64,000 bases of DNA from Acidobacteriota bacterium (GCA_029263415.1 JAJCXN010000056.1:186001-250000); one strand, 5' to 3'; counted from the stretch's first letter, positions 26,801-34,764 are shown. The notes: generated by a model from the sequence alone, not told the origin. Made by a program: numbers and translations.

Positions 26801-28023
26801 GCCGCCACGTGGATCTTCAACGCGTGATGGACGGCATCGCCGGTCGACCAACGCTTCGGGCGACCCAGCGGGGCACCGTCTGACCCGCGCTGCAGGAGGT
26901 CAGTGTTGACGGTCAGTTCAAAGCGGCCTCCTTCATCCGTTTGGACCGTGGTAGAGCGCGGATCAGCAACCCAAACCTTGGCTAGGGCAATCGGCCGACC
27001 CTCAGGATCCACAACGCGCCCCTTCACCAACTGAGACACAAGCGAAATGGTCTGCACGGGCTCAGTGGTTGTGGCGCCTTCGCTAGTGCCCGACCTCGCC
27101 GGCACGATAGGTACGTGCGAGTGCAGGAGATCCCCTCCAGGAGCGATTACCGTAACCCAGGGTTCCGTGCCTACGTCGGTCGCGGTCGGCATCGTCAATG
27201 TGGCCGACCCGTCCGGGTCGGTGATCGCGCTCGGTAGCGACCCGCCGTAGAGCAACAGCGCGGCTTGAGTTGCCGGTTCACCATCCACCAGCACGCGAAC
27301 GCCATGCTCAACGCCCCGCTTGAGGACGACCGTGGTCGTGGCCAAACGCGCAGCTTCGGTGCGCGTGGTCAGCAGATCCACACGCTGGCCCTCCACCGGC
27401 ACGAAGCCTTCGGCCACTACACTTATCCACCCAAACCCCGCTGCGAGTTGGAATCCTGCAAAGCCCTTGGCGTTCGTAGTCGCCGATTGAGCCACCTGAT
27501 CGCTGAGAGTCAGGTCATCCGCAGCCGCCGCCATGTCGACCAGGACTCGAGCGCCGACCACCGGCTTGCCGGAGCTGTCCTCAACGGAGAAGGCCACGCG
27601 CTCAGCCACTGAAAGCCGAATCGGAGGTAGCTCCAGATCACCGGTGCTCCAAGGCAACAGATGAAGGACGCGCGCGGTGCCCGGAGCGCTTAACTCCAGG
27701 CGCCAGGGACCGAAGTCAGGTAGCGCGATCGAAAAGTGCCCGTTTTGGTCCGATCGAGCCTCGATCGCAGCCGCCTCCGCTCTCCCCTCTGCGAGCGCCT
27801 GAAAGTACTCGATGTCCTCGAGCATCGAGCGCTGCGGAAACAACCGCACAATCGCTCCACTCAAACCCACACCGTCCTGGTCGACAACCTCACCCCGCAC
27901 CGTCCGTGCAACCGTGTCGTCCTGTGCGCCGAGCGCCGAGGTCGCTAGGCAGAGCGCGGCGAGTAGCAGACTGATGTGGCTTGCGAACCTGTATTGGTGC
28001 CGGTCCTGACAGAACTTGCTCAA
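23833..28023 (-). CDS. Giant exported protein of repeated carboxypeptidase-regulatory-like domains (paralogue A)
   Basis: The 1396-residue protein has the same plan as its downstream neighbour. A signal peptide (ISLLLAALCLATSALGAQ) is followed by many CarboxypepD_reg-like beta-sandwich domains (VRGEVVDQDGVGLSGAIV, LTGTVVDADGVPVAVGSI, LAGTIRDSAGRPVSGAQV, LRGRVTAPDGSPVNKARV). Matching landmarks show duplication of a whole gene: the N-terminal block with MEL/EYFQAL, VQVGWVxDxxxxPIxGAxxEV, and the C-terminal WTIE/GxxTLxVVxGLVQV block. The start is TTG at 28023 with GGGAG eight bases before it. It is the first gene of the two-gene unit. Role unknown; extracytoplasmic location is inferred. Confidence 0.8.
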   Translation of the reverse strand: MSKFCQDRHQYRFASHISLLLAALCLATSALGAQDDTVARTVRGEVVDQDGVGLSGAIVRLFPQRSMLEDIEYFQALAEGRAEAAAIEARSDQNGHFSIALPDFGPWRLELSAPGTARVLHLLPWSTGDLELPPIRLSVAERVAFSVEDSSGKPVVGARVLVDMAAAADDLTLSDQVAQSATTNAKGFAGFQLAAGFGWISVVAEGFVPVEGQRVDLLTTRTEAARLATTTVVLKRGVEHGVRVLVDGEPATQAALLLYGGSLPSAITDPDGSATLTMPTATDVGTEPWVTVIAPGGDLLHSHVPIVPARSGTSEGATTTEPVQTISLVSQLVKGRVVDPEGRPIALAKVWVADPRSTTVQTDEGGRFELTVNTDLLQRGSDGAPLGRPKRWSTGDAVHHALKIHVAAPGWLAAELPIERAARIVLERSAGLHITVTDETEAPLLGVLVAAEKQEFDFTSIKRSSRLVASTAANGVARLSPLDPDSAYSVEVYLPGFRRFQTELAPTGKGASDRELSVVLEYGSVQVGWVEDPDGRAIAGAVIEVPRSAKDELQRFLQHLLKLEPLVTTLSDAEGRFELHDLSPGRIELKVSASGYGPMSVAGVEVLAHDAEIGTLTMVEGLELTGAVLDENGEAIEGARVNLDGPERKGSRYMSMANPRVAQADEEGAFRFVDLEAGSYFVSVEERGFRGFWEKVELAASRAVEIELFRGMGLPVGVVDVDDDPVGRVVVNYRARDVNDKTKSGQGRFEQGYGTLYGLAAGDLSFSVTRNGSARLLQDVPVTLSEDGTPSSTFPEVSWDGFELTLRIAGGNLKLTGTVVDADGVPVAVGSINSGSLNSATIIDGRYEIDDLSVGPFMLNASAEGEPPYRERITLEGEGTTIHNIQFERGWQLAGTIRDSAGRPVSGAQVRGSTINNRWFSAGRPSAISDVDGGFVIDNLASGSYILGALKEGYSASVPLDPVMVDADVAGVDLEMKAGARVFGRVLGTGSERFDTLRISTDDGSSVSLSFDGGYELKDLSAGPARLSLSGPDLDGVRRRAIIVPVGGELEYDFVVADHRLSGIVMRGEAPQSGVTVSLEGPQNVSLGGTITDDEGRFSINHLDDGTGTLRLALNGSTLHEQSVDVFADQDLLISLEVFDLRGRVTAPDGSPVNKARVQLTSDAPTWTGIQTMFAMTDAEGLFSLPLRQGKAPPEGYLVSANARGFGGAVKLWSGESAAFLELSLSDTAPIEIHWLGRRPKSGRVALADRSGRVVLDSYLSNDRWTIEHAPIGEWTLFVVAGLVQVSTPVEVSGDTGLPTTIDLDWPPSGRVRVVVPETEDPVRDPVQMRVIDGSGRLLAYPRGGALRPEVRSSMVQRGFDLAVGHWLLEFERSGVVVARKRVTVFDDGSSRVVSE

Positions 28024-28401
28024 TCGAGAGACTCCCTCACGCGGTTTGGTTCGGCGATCCAGGCCTGAAGAAATGCCAAGCTACGGCTCGCTCACGCGCA
28101 CCGAGTGGTCGACCGAGACGCAGCCAGCACCAATCGCCGGTTTCATGTAGCAACATACGTCTCCGGATCCTTACTTATTGCAATCCTTTGCACCCTCAAC
28201 ACGCCAACGACAATATCGAAGGGCTGCACCCGCTTGGCGAACCTCTTGTTGAGCTCACAGAACAGGTGTCAAGCACACGACACACTCTTGGTACTCACCC
28301 ACGGTATAGCCTCCACGACCAATTGGTCAGTAAGCGGTGACCTCCTCGACAACTTCTTCATCGCTCGGAAAGCCACGATCTCGAATGGACCCAGCCATAA
28401 C
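28024..28401. other. 378-bp divergent intergenic region
   Basis: This lies between the TTG start of giant paralogue A (minus) and the ATP-grasp gene (plus), so it must hold both promoters. The frame of the ATP-grasp gene stays open back to 28105, but the extra residues do not look like a protein. I see no convincing promoter pair, repeat or RNA gene. Confidence 0.4.
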
Positions 28402-29292
28402 ATGCGAACCAAGAACACTAGCGTCGCCCTCCTCACATACCGGGTGTCCCCAGACCCCACGGCCGACGATGCCCTGCTCCTGGCTGCCCTCTCGGAGACA
28501 GGCATGCAAACTGAGGCGGTGCCATGGGACGCAGACGACGCACTCGAACGCCTCGCGCGGCACGACCTCGCCATCATCCGCTCGACCTGGAACTACACTG
28601 AGGTCTTCGAACAATTCAACGACTGGCTCAGCGCGGTAGCAGCAGCCGAGATCCGACTCTGCAACAGCCCCGCAACGGTCCGTTGGAACGCGGACAAGAT
28701 CTACCTGCGCGAACTCGACGATCAAGGTCATGCAACCGTCGAGACTTTATGGCTCGATCGCAACCAACCAGTGAACCTGGCGCAGGCCCTCGAACACCTC
28801 GGAACCCAGCGTGCAGTGGTCAAGCCCCGCATCTCAGCGACCGCGAGAGGCCTCTTCCCTACTAGCATCAAGACGGCCGAGGAGGATCAACACCGACTGG
28901 ATGAGCTGCTCGCGACCCACGACGCGATGCTGCAACCGTTCGCGAACGAGATCGTCGAACAGGGGGAATGGTCGCTGATGTACTTCGGCGCTCGATTCAG
29001 CCACGCCGTGATCAAACGACCGAAGCAAGGCGACCATCGCGTCCAGAGCAACTTTGGGGGCAGCCACCAACCGGCCACGCCTTCAGCGACCCTGATCGAA
29101 GACGGCCAACGCCTCGTCGACGCGGCCCAAGAGCGAGAGGGCGCACCGCTGCTCTACGCGAGGGTTGATGGGGTCGAGCGGAACGACCGCCTGGTCTTGA
29201 TGGAACTCGAGCTGATCGAGCCAGAACTCTTCCTGAGAGCTGATCAAGAAGCGGCGAGGCGCTTGGTACGGGCACTTCGACAGCGAATCTGA
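28402..29292 (+). CDS. ATP-grasp ligase, DcsG (O-ureido-serine cyclo-ligase)-like
   Basis: The 296-residue protein shows the ATP-grasp layout of the DcsG/prokaryotic glutathione-synthetase-like group: an N-terminal pre-ATP domain with LAIIRSTWNY, then NSPATVRWNADKIYLREL, VVKPRISATARG (nucleotide-binding Lys), MLQPFANEIVEQGEWSLMYF, FSHAVIKRPKQGDHRVQ and the metal-binding end LMELELIEPELFL. These enzymes form a carboxyl-amine bond through an acyl phosphate. DcsG itself makes cycloserine, but most relatives are uncharacterised, and no other dcs gene is nearby. I use ATG 28402; the frame is open further up but not protein-like. It is 228 bp upstream of the aminotransferase/PGT pair on the same strand. 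Confidence 0.75.
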   Translation: MRTKNTSVALLTYRVSPDPTADDALLLAALSETGMQTEAVPWDADDALERLARHDLAIIRSTWNYTEVFEQFNDWLSAVAAAEIRLCNSPATVRWNADKIYLRELDDQGHATVETLWLDRNQPVNLAQALEHLGTQRAVVKPRISATARGLFPTSIKTAEEDQHRLDELLATHDAMLQPFANEIVEQGEWSLMYFGARFSHAVIKRPKQGDHRVQSNFGGSHQPATPSATLIEDGQRLVDAAQEREGAPLLYARVDGVERNDRLVLMELELIEPELFLRADQEAARRLVRALRQRI

Positions 29293-29482
29293 ATCCAGAC
29301 CGACAGACACTCAGACGCGCGCCCGCCCCGGAACGCTCGGACGACAACCCGCCCGCATCGTCACACTTCCGCGGCTAACAGTTCGGAGTGAGTCAAGGGT
29401 AGGCATTGACCGACTCCAAGCAGCGCCGACTCGGGGACGGGACGGAACTCGCTCATGCACTCTCCAACCTGATTCATCCGCG

Positions 29483-29510
29483 TTGATCAAAAGGCGATCC
29501 CTGCGATAAT
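29483..29510 (+). promoter_or_regulatory. Candidate sigma70 promoter for the DegT/PGT unit
   Basis: TTGATC (29483-29488) and GATAAT (29505-29510) are 16 bp apart. The GATAAT ends only 10 bases before the ATG at 29521, and no Shine-Dalgarno sequence lies between, so the transcript would be leaderless or nearly so. The -10 box also sits inside an inverted repeat aggcgat/atcgcct (29492-29515) that could be an operator. Confidence 0.5.
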
Positions 29511-29520
29511 CGCCTCACTC

Positions 29521-30744
29521 ATGGGAACCACTCCATCTCACTCTGTACCCTTCTTCCGGCCCGAACTCACCGAGCGTGAGATCGCCGCCGTGGTCGCTAC
29601 CCTGCGCTCAGGCTGGCTGACCACTGGCCCTAGGACTGCGGAATTCGAGGCGGCCTTCGCGGAAGCGGTCGGCGCAAAGCACGCGGTGGCCCTCAACTCG
29701 GCAACGGCCGGCCTCCATCTCGCGACTCATACACTAGGACTGGCACGTAAGCAGGCGGTGCTGGTTCCCACCATGACCTTTGCCGCGACCGCGGAAGTGG
29801 TTCGCTACGCCGACGCGATTCCTATTTTGGTCGATTGCCGCGAAGACAACCTCGGCATCGATCTCAACGATGCGCGCATCAAGCTCGAAAGGCTGCGTCG
29901 AGGCGATCTCTCTCACCAAACACCAGCACTACCGGCCGACACCGAAGTAGTAGGCATCTTGCCGGTTCATGTGGGTGGCTTGATGCTGGATATGGACGAG
30001 ATCTCGGCCTTCGCGCAGCAGCATCGCTTGTGGATCGTGGAGGACGCGGCACACGCCTTCCCCGCCGCATATCGCACAACCTCGGGTACACCTTGGCGCC
30101 GAGCAGGAGAGGGAACGGCAGATGTCAGCTGTTTCTCGTTCTATGCCAACAAAACCATCACCACTGGTGAAGGCGGCATGGCGGTCATGGACGATGCTGA
30201 TCGCGCTCAAGAGCTACGCTCACTCGCACTGCACGGCCTCTCCACCGACGCCTGGGGTCGCTACACCTCCAAGGGATCCTGGGACTACCGAATCCTCGCG
30301 CCCGGATACAAGTACAACCTAACCGACATCGCAGCTGCGCTAGGCCTAGAACAACTCCGGCGGGCTGAAGAACTGCGCAGACAACGCGAACGTGTCGCCG
30401 AACGTTTCTTAGAGCACCTCAAGGGGTGCGAGGGCATCGCCATGCCGCCGACTGACACCGACCGGCTTCACTCCTGGCACCTGTTCCAGATCAGACTGAC
30501 CAAGGCTGGACCGAGTCGCGAGACGTTCCTAGAGCGTCTGCGTGAAGGAGGGGTGGGGCACTCCGTTCACTGGCGACCGCTGCATCTGCACCCCTACTAC
30601 CAGCAGTGTGGCTGGCGCGACACCGACGCACCCACAGCCAGCCGTATCTGGTCATCCTCGGTGAGCTTGCCCATCTTTCCCGCGATGCGCGACGAGGAAG
30701 TGGACCACGTCATTCGGGTAGTGCGCAGCGCGGCTGAGGCCTAG
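29521..30744 (+). CDS. DegT/DnrJ/EryC1/StrS-family PLP aminotransferase
   Basis: The 407-residue enzyme is a sugar-nucleotide aminotransferase. Landmarks are FRPELTEREIAAVVATLRSG at the N terminus, LNSATAGLHLA (PLP phosphate-binding), DAAHAFPA near residue 180, and the Schiff-base Lys in SFYANKTITTGEGGM near residue 220, then WDYRILAPGYKYNLTDIAAAL and SVHWRPLHLHPYY. The family converts keto-sugars of UDP/dTDP to amino sugars for glycans (PglE, ArnB, Per). The following gene, 7 bp away, is a phosphoglycosyl transferase of the PglC type, suggesting a PglE-PglC-like step in glycan or exopolysaccharide assembly. The substrate is unknown. Confidence 0.9.
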   Translation: MGTTPSHSVPFFRPELTEREIAAVVATLRSGWLTTGPRTAEFEAAFAEAVGAKHAVALNSATAGLHLATHTLGLARKQAVLVPTMTFAATAEVVRYADAIPILVDCREDNLGIDLNDARIKLERLRRGDLSHQTPALPADTEVVGILPVHVGGLMLDMDEISAFAQQHRLWIVEDAAHAFPAAYRTTSGTPWRRAGEGTADVSCFSFYANKTITTGEGGMAVMDDADRAQELRSLALHGLSTDAWGRYTSKGSWDYRILAPGYKYNLTDIAAALGLEQLRRAEELRRQRERVAERFLEHLKGCEGIAMPPTDTDRLHSWHLFQIRLTKAGPSRETFLERLREGGVGHSVHWRPLHLHPYYQQCGWRDTDAPTASRIWSSSVSLPIFPAMRDEEVDHVIRVVRSAAEA

Positions 30745-30751
30745 GTCACTA

Positions 30752-31432
30752 GTGGGGCACCAACCCGGATTGCCGCGCTGGTTCGAATGGGCGGCTGCTC
30801 TCATCGCAATCGTTGGGCTTTCTCCCATCATGTTGATGGTCGCGCTGGTGATCCGCGCAACATCTGCCGGGCCAGCTCTGTTCCGTCAACAGCGCGTTGG
30901 CCTCCATGGAAAGCCCTTCGAGCTGCTCAAGTTCCGAACGATGACGGTGCGAACCGAAAACGACGACGAGTTGGGCTCAGAGATCACGGTCAGCGGCGAT
31001 CAACGCGTCACAACTGTCGGCCGTCTCCTCCGAGCCTCGAAGCTGGATGAGCTACCGGAACTGCTTAACATTGCCCGCGGGGATATGTCGGTGGTGGGCC
31101 CTCGCCCCGAAGTACCACGTTACGTCGATCTTGAAGACCAAGCCTGGAAGCTGGTGCTCTCGGTGCGGCCCGGGCTCACCGACACAGTCACGCTGTTGTT
31201 GCGCAACGAGGAAGCCATTTTGAAAGCAGGCGCTGCACGCACCGGCCTCGATCCGGAGGCCTTCTACCGTCAGCACCTTTTGCCCTTCAAGCTCGAGAAA
31301 GGCGCGGCCTCCCTAGCGCAAAGAAGCGTCTGGGAAGATACCAAGATAGCATTGCGAACGGCGGGCGCGATCCTCGGTGGAGGCACCGATGCCGAGTCGG
31401 TGCTCGAGCTCATTCTCAGCGAGAAGTCTTAG
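30752..31432 (+). CDS. Bacterial sugar transferase (undecaprenyl-phosphate phosphoglycosyl transferase)
   Basis: The 226-residue protein is a small monotopic phosphoglycosyl transferase. One hydrophobic re-entrant segment lies near the N terminus (WAAALIAIVGLSPIMLMVAL), then RQQRVGLHGKPFELLKFRTM, the catalytic Asp-Glu in LRASKLDELPELLNI, and GDMSVVGPRPEVPRY. Such enzymes transfer a phospho-sugar from a nucleotide sugar to undecaprenyl phosphate at the inner face of the membrane, starting glycan synthesis. It lacks the N-terminal membrane and CoA-binding-like domains of WbaP-type proteins, so it is PglC-sized. The start is GTG at 30752, 7 bp after the aminotransferase stop. Confidence 0.9.
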   Translation: MGHQPGLPRWFEWAAALIAIVGLSPIMLMVALVIRATSAGPALFRQQRVGLHGKPFELLKFRTMTVRTENDDELGSEITVSGDQRVTTVGRLLRASKLDELPELLNIARGDMSVVGPRPEVPRYVDLEDQAWKLVLSVRPGLTDTVTLLLRNEEAILKAGAARTGLDPEAFYRQHLLPFKLEKGAASLAQRSVWEDTKIALRTAGAILGGGTDAESVLELILSEKS

Positions 31433-31729
31433 CCTGATACTTCAGAGCTGCGCTGAATCAAAGACAAGTCGCTTGCATGCGGCCCCCACGCTGCCCTCTA
31501 GCAAACTGTGGTGAAGCTCCCGCGCGGCTGAGTTCGAGCGCCGTCCCGCGGGAGGCTTACGCACTGGGCTCCAGATGTCCCACCTAGACCCCGCAGATCA
31601 CCGCGCTCAGCCACACGCGAGTTCCGCCACAGCTGCCAGGGCCTCATCGCTGCATTGTCCATAAAGCGATCTCAGTGACGACTGGTGCACGAGCACAGCT
31701 GCACCAGCAAAGCCGAGCGTGCGCGACCT
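31433..31729. other. 297-bp intergenic region
   Basis: This lies between the converging sugar transferase and the secreted 310-residue protein. It contains the inverted repeat listed separately at 31514-31558. I see no gene-like frame or other structure. Confidence 0.4.
31514..31558. terminator. GC-rich inverted repeat, possible bidirectional terminator
   Basis: Arms aagctcccgcg (31514-31524) and cgcgggaggctt (31547-31558) pair except for one bulged base, around a 22-base loop. It sits between convergent genes, a normal place for a shared terminator, but no T-run follows, so termination is only inferred. Confidence 0.35.
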
Positions 31730-32662
31730 CTAGGGCTTGGGTGTACTGAACACGCCGGATCGTTGTGGGCCATTGCTGTTCAACGGGATGATGCTGCCAG
31801 GGGGTCGAGTAGCAAGCGCCGCCAGGTCCTTGCGAACGCGTTCGTTGTAGGCGGCTGCGTCTTCTGGGCTAGCGAACCGTTGGCGTGGGAACACCACTCC
31901 AGGAAACGCTCCTGAACGGCTCGATCCGAAGCCAAAGCCTCGGTGCCCTTGGCGATCCGATTTCCGGGCCGCTTGCCGCCCTTCATCTAGCGCCTTCTCG
32001 GCGAGCTTGATGGAGGCTAGGGCGACTTGGTTGTCACCGACGCCTCCAGCCTGCCGCGAAGTTGTCCCTCTCTCAGATCGCCGCAGTTCAGGAGATCGCC
32101 GCGGCCGGTCAGACGCGACGCGGGCAGCCCGATCATCTGGCGTCATCCACTCTCCGTCGTACAGCACCATGCCGCGCAGTCGCATGGCATCAGACCGCGC
32201 GATCCAACCCACAGACTCCACCCGTTCGTAGCCGAGACCGGTCAACAAAGGCTTGAGCCCTTCGAGCCCGGCATCGAGGCGCGCAGCGAACAACGCCGCT
32301 TGCCCGGCCTGCGTTGCAAGCCCATTGGCGAGACCCCACCGCGACAACTGTAGCCAGTTGGCAGCACCGCTACGTGGATCTTCAAGCAGGGCTGTGTGCC
32401 GTCGCTGAAACTCGGCGATCGGCGTATCGGCGACCACCACCTCGCTGACCTGCGCTAGGGGCAAAGTCAGCTTCCCGATCGCCATCTCGATGATGACGTG
32501 GGTATCCGTGGTTCTAGTGACTACCTCCTCAAACACGCTGCCGTTGGTCAGATACACATCATCCGCCCGCAGCGGCCCGGATGCCACCGCCAGCGTCGCT
32601 AAAGCGAACGCCTTAGCGGTGAAAGCGAGCGATCTCGAACGAGTGCGATTGGCTGAGCCCAT
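31730..32662 (-). CDS. Exported protein of unknown function
   Basis: The 310-residue protein has a signal peptide (FALATLAVASGPLRAD, cut near residue 33). The mature N terminus is a small beta-rich unit (DVYLTNGSVFEEVVTR, VIIEMAIGKLTLPLAQVSEVVV), followed by a helical segment resembling TPRs (WLQLSRWGLANGLATQAGQAALFAARL), and ARSDAMRLRGMVLYDGEWMTPDD. The last 100 residues are basic and low-complexity, with FPRQRFASPEDAAAYNERVRKDLAAL near the end. The layout is that of exported proteins seen in Acidobacteriota-like genomes, but I know no function. A purine-rich AAGGGAG lies seven bases before ATG 32662. Confidence 0.65.
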   Translation of the reverse strand: MGSANRTRSRSLAFTAKAFALATLAVASGPLRADDVYLTNGSVFEEVVTRTTDTHVIIEMAIGKLTLPLAQVSEVVVADTPIAEFQRRHTALLEDPRSGAANWLQLSRWGLANGLATQAGQAALFAARLDAGLEGLKPLLTGLGYERVESVGWIARSDAMRLRGMVLYDGEWMTPDDRAARVASDRPRRSPELRRSERGTTSRQAGGVGDNQVALASIKLAEKALDEGRQAARKSDRQGHRGFGFGSSRSGAFPGVVFPRQRFASPEDAAAYNERVRKDLAALATRPPGSIIPLNSNGPQRSGVFSTPKP

Positions 32663-32961
32663 CTGAAGTCTCCCTTAGGAGGAGTGTGCGCCGAAAGGGT
32701 AGATACGGAGAGGAGGATCTAGGTCTGCAACTCCCAGCCGTCCCAGGAGATTCCCTACCGCAAAACCAGCCCACCAACATTGTAACCACTCGCGACCTTT
32801 CCCGAAACAACGCCCACCGAGCCCGGGCACAAGTTGATCAGCACCTGCCGCTCTAGCCCCGATCAACCAGGACCGCTCGGTAGTGACCCACACCGGGCCC
32901 GAAGAAAGCTCCCCTTGAGCCCAACACGCCTGAGATCCAGGAGCAACGATCACTCAAACGT

Positions 32962-33081
32962 CGCGATGATGCGACCAGGACGCACCTCTCTCTGCCAACG
33001 CCTCACTCTCAACAAGAACGATCACGCGAGCACCACCCGCAGGCCCACTCACCTGGCGACGCACCGAAGGTGCTTGGAGCC
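32962..33081. repeat. Direct repeat, copy 1
   Basis: About 120 bp nearly identical to copy 2 (33136-33254). Shared landmarks are gaccaggacgcacctc, caacgcctcactctcaac, cgagcaccacccgcaggccc and gcaccgaaggtgcttggagc. Differences are small indels in a CT-rich stretch near 32985-32996 and one substitution near 33059. Confidence 0.9.
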
Positions 33082-33135
33082 CAGTGGCCCAATAGAGCGC
33101 GGATCCACTTCTAACCTGGTAGCCCTCTACGAATC

Positions 33136-33254
33136 CGCGACGAAGTGACCAGGACGCACCTCCTCTTCCAACGCCTCACTCTCAACAAGAACGATCACGC
33201 GAGCACCACCCGCAGGCCCACTCACCTGGCGGCGCACCGAAGGTGCTTGGAGCC
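33136..33254. repeat. Direct repeat, copy 2
   Basis: Second copy of the 120-bp unit, offset 174 bp from copy 1, ending 10 bp before the stop of the choice-of-anchor-B gene. The end of each copy contains a small inverted repeat caccgaaggtg. Confidence 0.9.
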
Positions 33255-33264
33255 AGCAAGTGAC

Positions 33265-33304
33265 TCAGTTAGACCCCGTGGTATTCACCACGGGGTCTAA
33301 CTGA
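33265..33304. terminator. Perfect 17-bp hairpin containing the stop codon
   Basis: tcagttagaccccgtgg (33265-33281) and its exact complement (33288-33304) flank a 6-base loop. The stem encodes the last residues (LDPVVNTTGS region) and the TGA of the minus-strand choice-of-anchor-B gene. It is strong enough to stop transcription or protect the mRNA 3' end; there is no clear T-tract. Confidence 0.6.
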
Positions 33305-34764
33305 ACCCACGCAGTAGCGTCTCCGGACTCGAACCCATCCGCGAAAATCCCGGTCTCAACCGGCAAGTTCACACGTAGTACAAAGAGCCCACGGTTGATG
33401 TCGCTGAGAATCACGTTGCCACTTGGAAAATAGGGGTAGACGCTCCACGCCCCACGAAAATTGGTCGAGTCACTCGACGGATACGAGTCGAAGAACGCCA
33501 CTTCAGTCATCGACGTTGGATTCTCGAGATCGTTCAACTTCAGTACCCGCAAACCGCGCTCGTAGTTCGCCTGGTACGTATGGTTTCCTAGAACGTACTG
33601 GTTGTGATCGATCGAGTTGCCGGCCGCCAGGAATGTGCCTTCGAAGACCGGGTTATCGAGGTCTGTTAGATCCATCACCAGGGTCTTGGTGATTGGCGAA
33701 CTCGCGCCGCCCTCGTCACCCTCATCATCGAAGATGAAGTATCGATGATCTTCGGTTAGCCAACCTTGGTGCGTGTAGGCCGAATTGACGTATCCGGTTC
33801 GGCTGAGCTGGGACGGCAGACCCACCGTATCCGGACCGGTCACATTCATGTCAACGATAGTGACCGTGTCCTCGTTCGAGGCGATACAGATTTCCTTGCC
33901 AAAGTGGTCTCGATCAGGGCCCATGTAGGTGACGCACTGCGCGTCGTGGGTGTAGCCGTCCGCGGCGAAACACCCCTTGAAAACAGGTTCGTTGTACAGC
34001 ACACCGCTTGAGTTGACCAGATCCACCATGTGCAGGCCTCCCGCACACGTTGTGCCAGGGTTCGCAGCCTGCAAGTAGGCGCCGACGACATAGCCGAAGC
34101 CCGAATCTTCGTTGATCACCATATTGTGAGCCGAATCGAAGTCTGTGTAGTGCCCGACCGTCGAAAACGTACAGGGCAGCGTCGCGCACAAGTTCTCGGC
34201 GCGAAGACTGTGCAGATCAAAGATTTGCAGCCCGGTCCCCACAGCTCGATCGGCAACAATGTAGGCGTAGTTCTGGTAAGTCTTGACGTCTCTCCAAAGC
34301 CGAATCTGCACACTCGCGCTCGGAAGATTGCCGAGATAGACCGGATTCACCGGATCCGTTACGTCCACAAAAGAGGTACCCGTGTCGCGACCGAACAGAG
34401 CGTACTCTCTGCCGGTGTCCGGATCGGTCCAACCCCAGATATCCGCCCCTTCACCGCCACCAAGGTTGGCCAAGGAGAGGTGGCCCAGCAGATCGACGTT
34501 GCTGCACGGGAACTCGCTACCGATCATTCCGCCGACGCAGTTAGTCCCACCCCTGGTCGCTACGTCGTAGTGAAAACGGGCGTGCGTGCCGTGCGCCATC
34601 TTCTCGGCCTCCTCGTCCGTCAGGTGAGGCATAACGATCTTGAGCCGATCGGCCATCAAACAGGCCTCGACGGCTGAAGGAGCCCAAAACCACCCGACAA
34701 TCGTCAGCAAGACGATCCAGGGAGCCGTGCTGGTCATGGCAGAGTGCTGAGTGTTGAACAACAT
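33265..34764 (-). CDS. Choice-of-anchor B family secreted protein with C-terminal DGFESGD tag
   Basis: The protein (about 499 residues from ATG 34764; ATG 34737 is also possible) has a hydrophobic export signal (WIVLLTIVGWFWAPSAVEA). The body has LVIVD-like propeller repeats typical of choice-of-anchor B proteins: ADIWGWTDPDTGREYALFG, TSFVDVTDPVNPVYLGNLPS, LQIFDLHSLR, HTYQANYERGLRVLKLNDLENP. It ends with IFADGFESGDATAWVQ, a short C-terminal tag that also ends the LPMO-like protein at 38.6 kb. Function is unknown; family members are extracellular and use varied anchors. The frame extends to 34947, but those residues overlap the divergent phospholipase D gene and are not protein-like. Confidence 0.8.
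   Translation of the reverse strand: MLFNTQHSAMTSTAPWIVLLTIVGWFWAPSAVEACLMADRLKIVMPHLTDEEAEKMAHGTHARFHYDVATRGGTNCVGGMIGSEFPCSNVDLLGHLSLANLGGGEGADIWGWTDPDTGREYALFGRDTGTSFVDVTDPVNPVYLGNLPSASVQIRLWRDVKTYQNYAYIVADRAVGTGLQIFDLHSLRAENLCATLPCTFSTVGHYTDFDSAHNMVINEDSGFGYVVGAYLQAANPGTTCAGGLHMVDLVNSSGVLYNEPVFKGCFAADGYTHDAQCVTYMGPDRDHFGKEICIASNEDTVTIVDMNVTGPDTVGLPSQLSRTGYVNSAYTHQGWLTEDHRYFIFDDEGDEGGASSPITKTLVMDLTDLDNPVFEGTFLAAGNSIDHNQYVLGNHTYQANYERGLRVLKLNDLENPTSMTEVAFFDSYPSSDSTNFRGAWSVYPYFPSGNVILSDINRGLFVLRVNLPVETGIFADGFESGDATAWVQLDPVVNTTGSN

Larger units (their letters stand above)
32663..33264. other. 602-bp intergenic region with a 110-bp direct repeat
   Basis: Between two minus-strand genes. It holds the two repeat copies listed separately and otherwise no supported gene. 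On the minus strand one copy reads a protein-like stretch (GARVIVLVESEALEEEV) ending in a stop, perhaps a gene remnant. Confidence 0.5.

Noticed and set aside
31433-31729. tRNA-like stretch (gagttcgagc) near 31530.
   Set aside because: No acceptor stem, D-arm or anticodon arm can be fitted around it.
32962-33254. CRISPR-like spaced repeats.
   Set aside because: Only two long copies; no array or cas gene.
34030-34677. A 215-residue plus-strand frame opposite the choice-of-anchor-B gene.
   Set aside because: It has no recognisable domain, no ribosome site, and the minus strand is a recognisable secreted protein.
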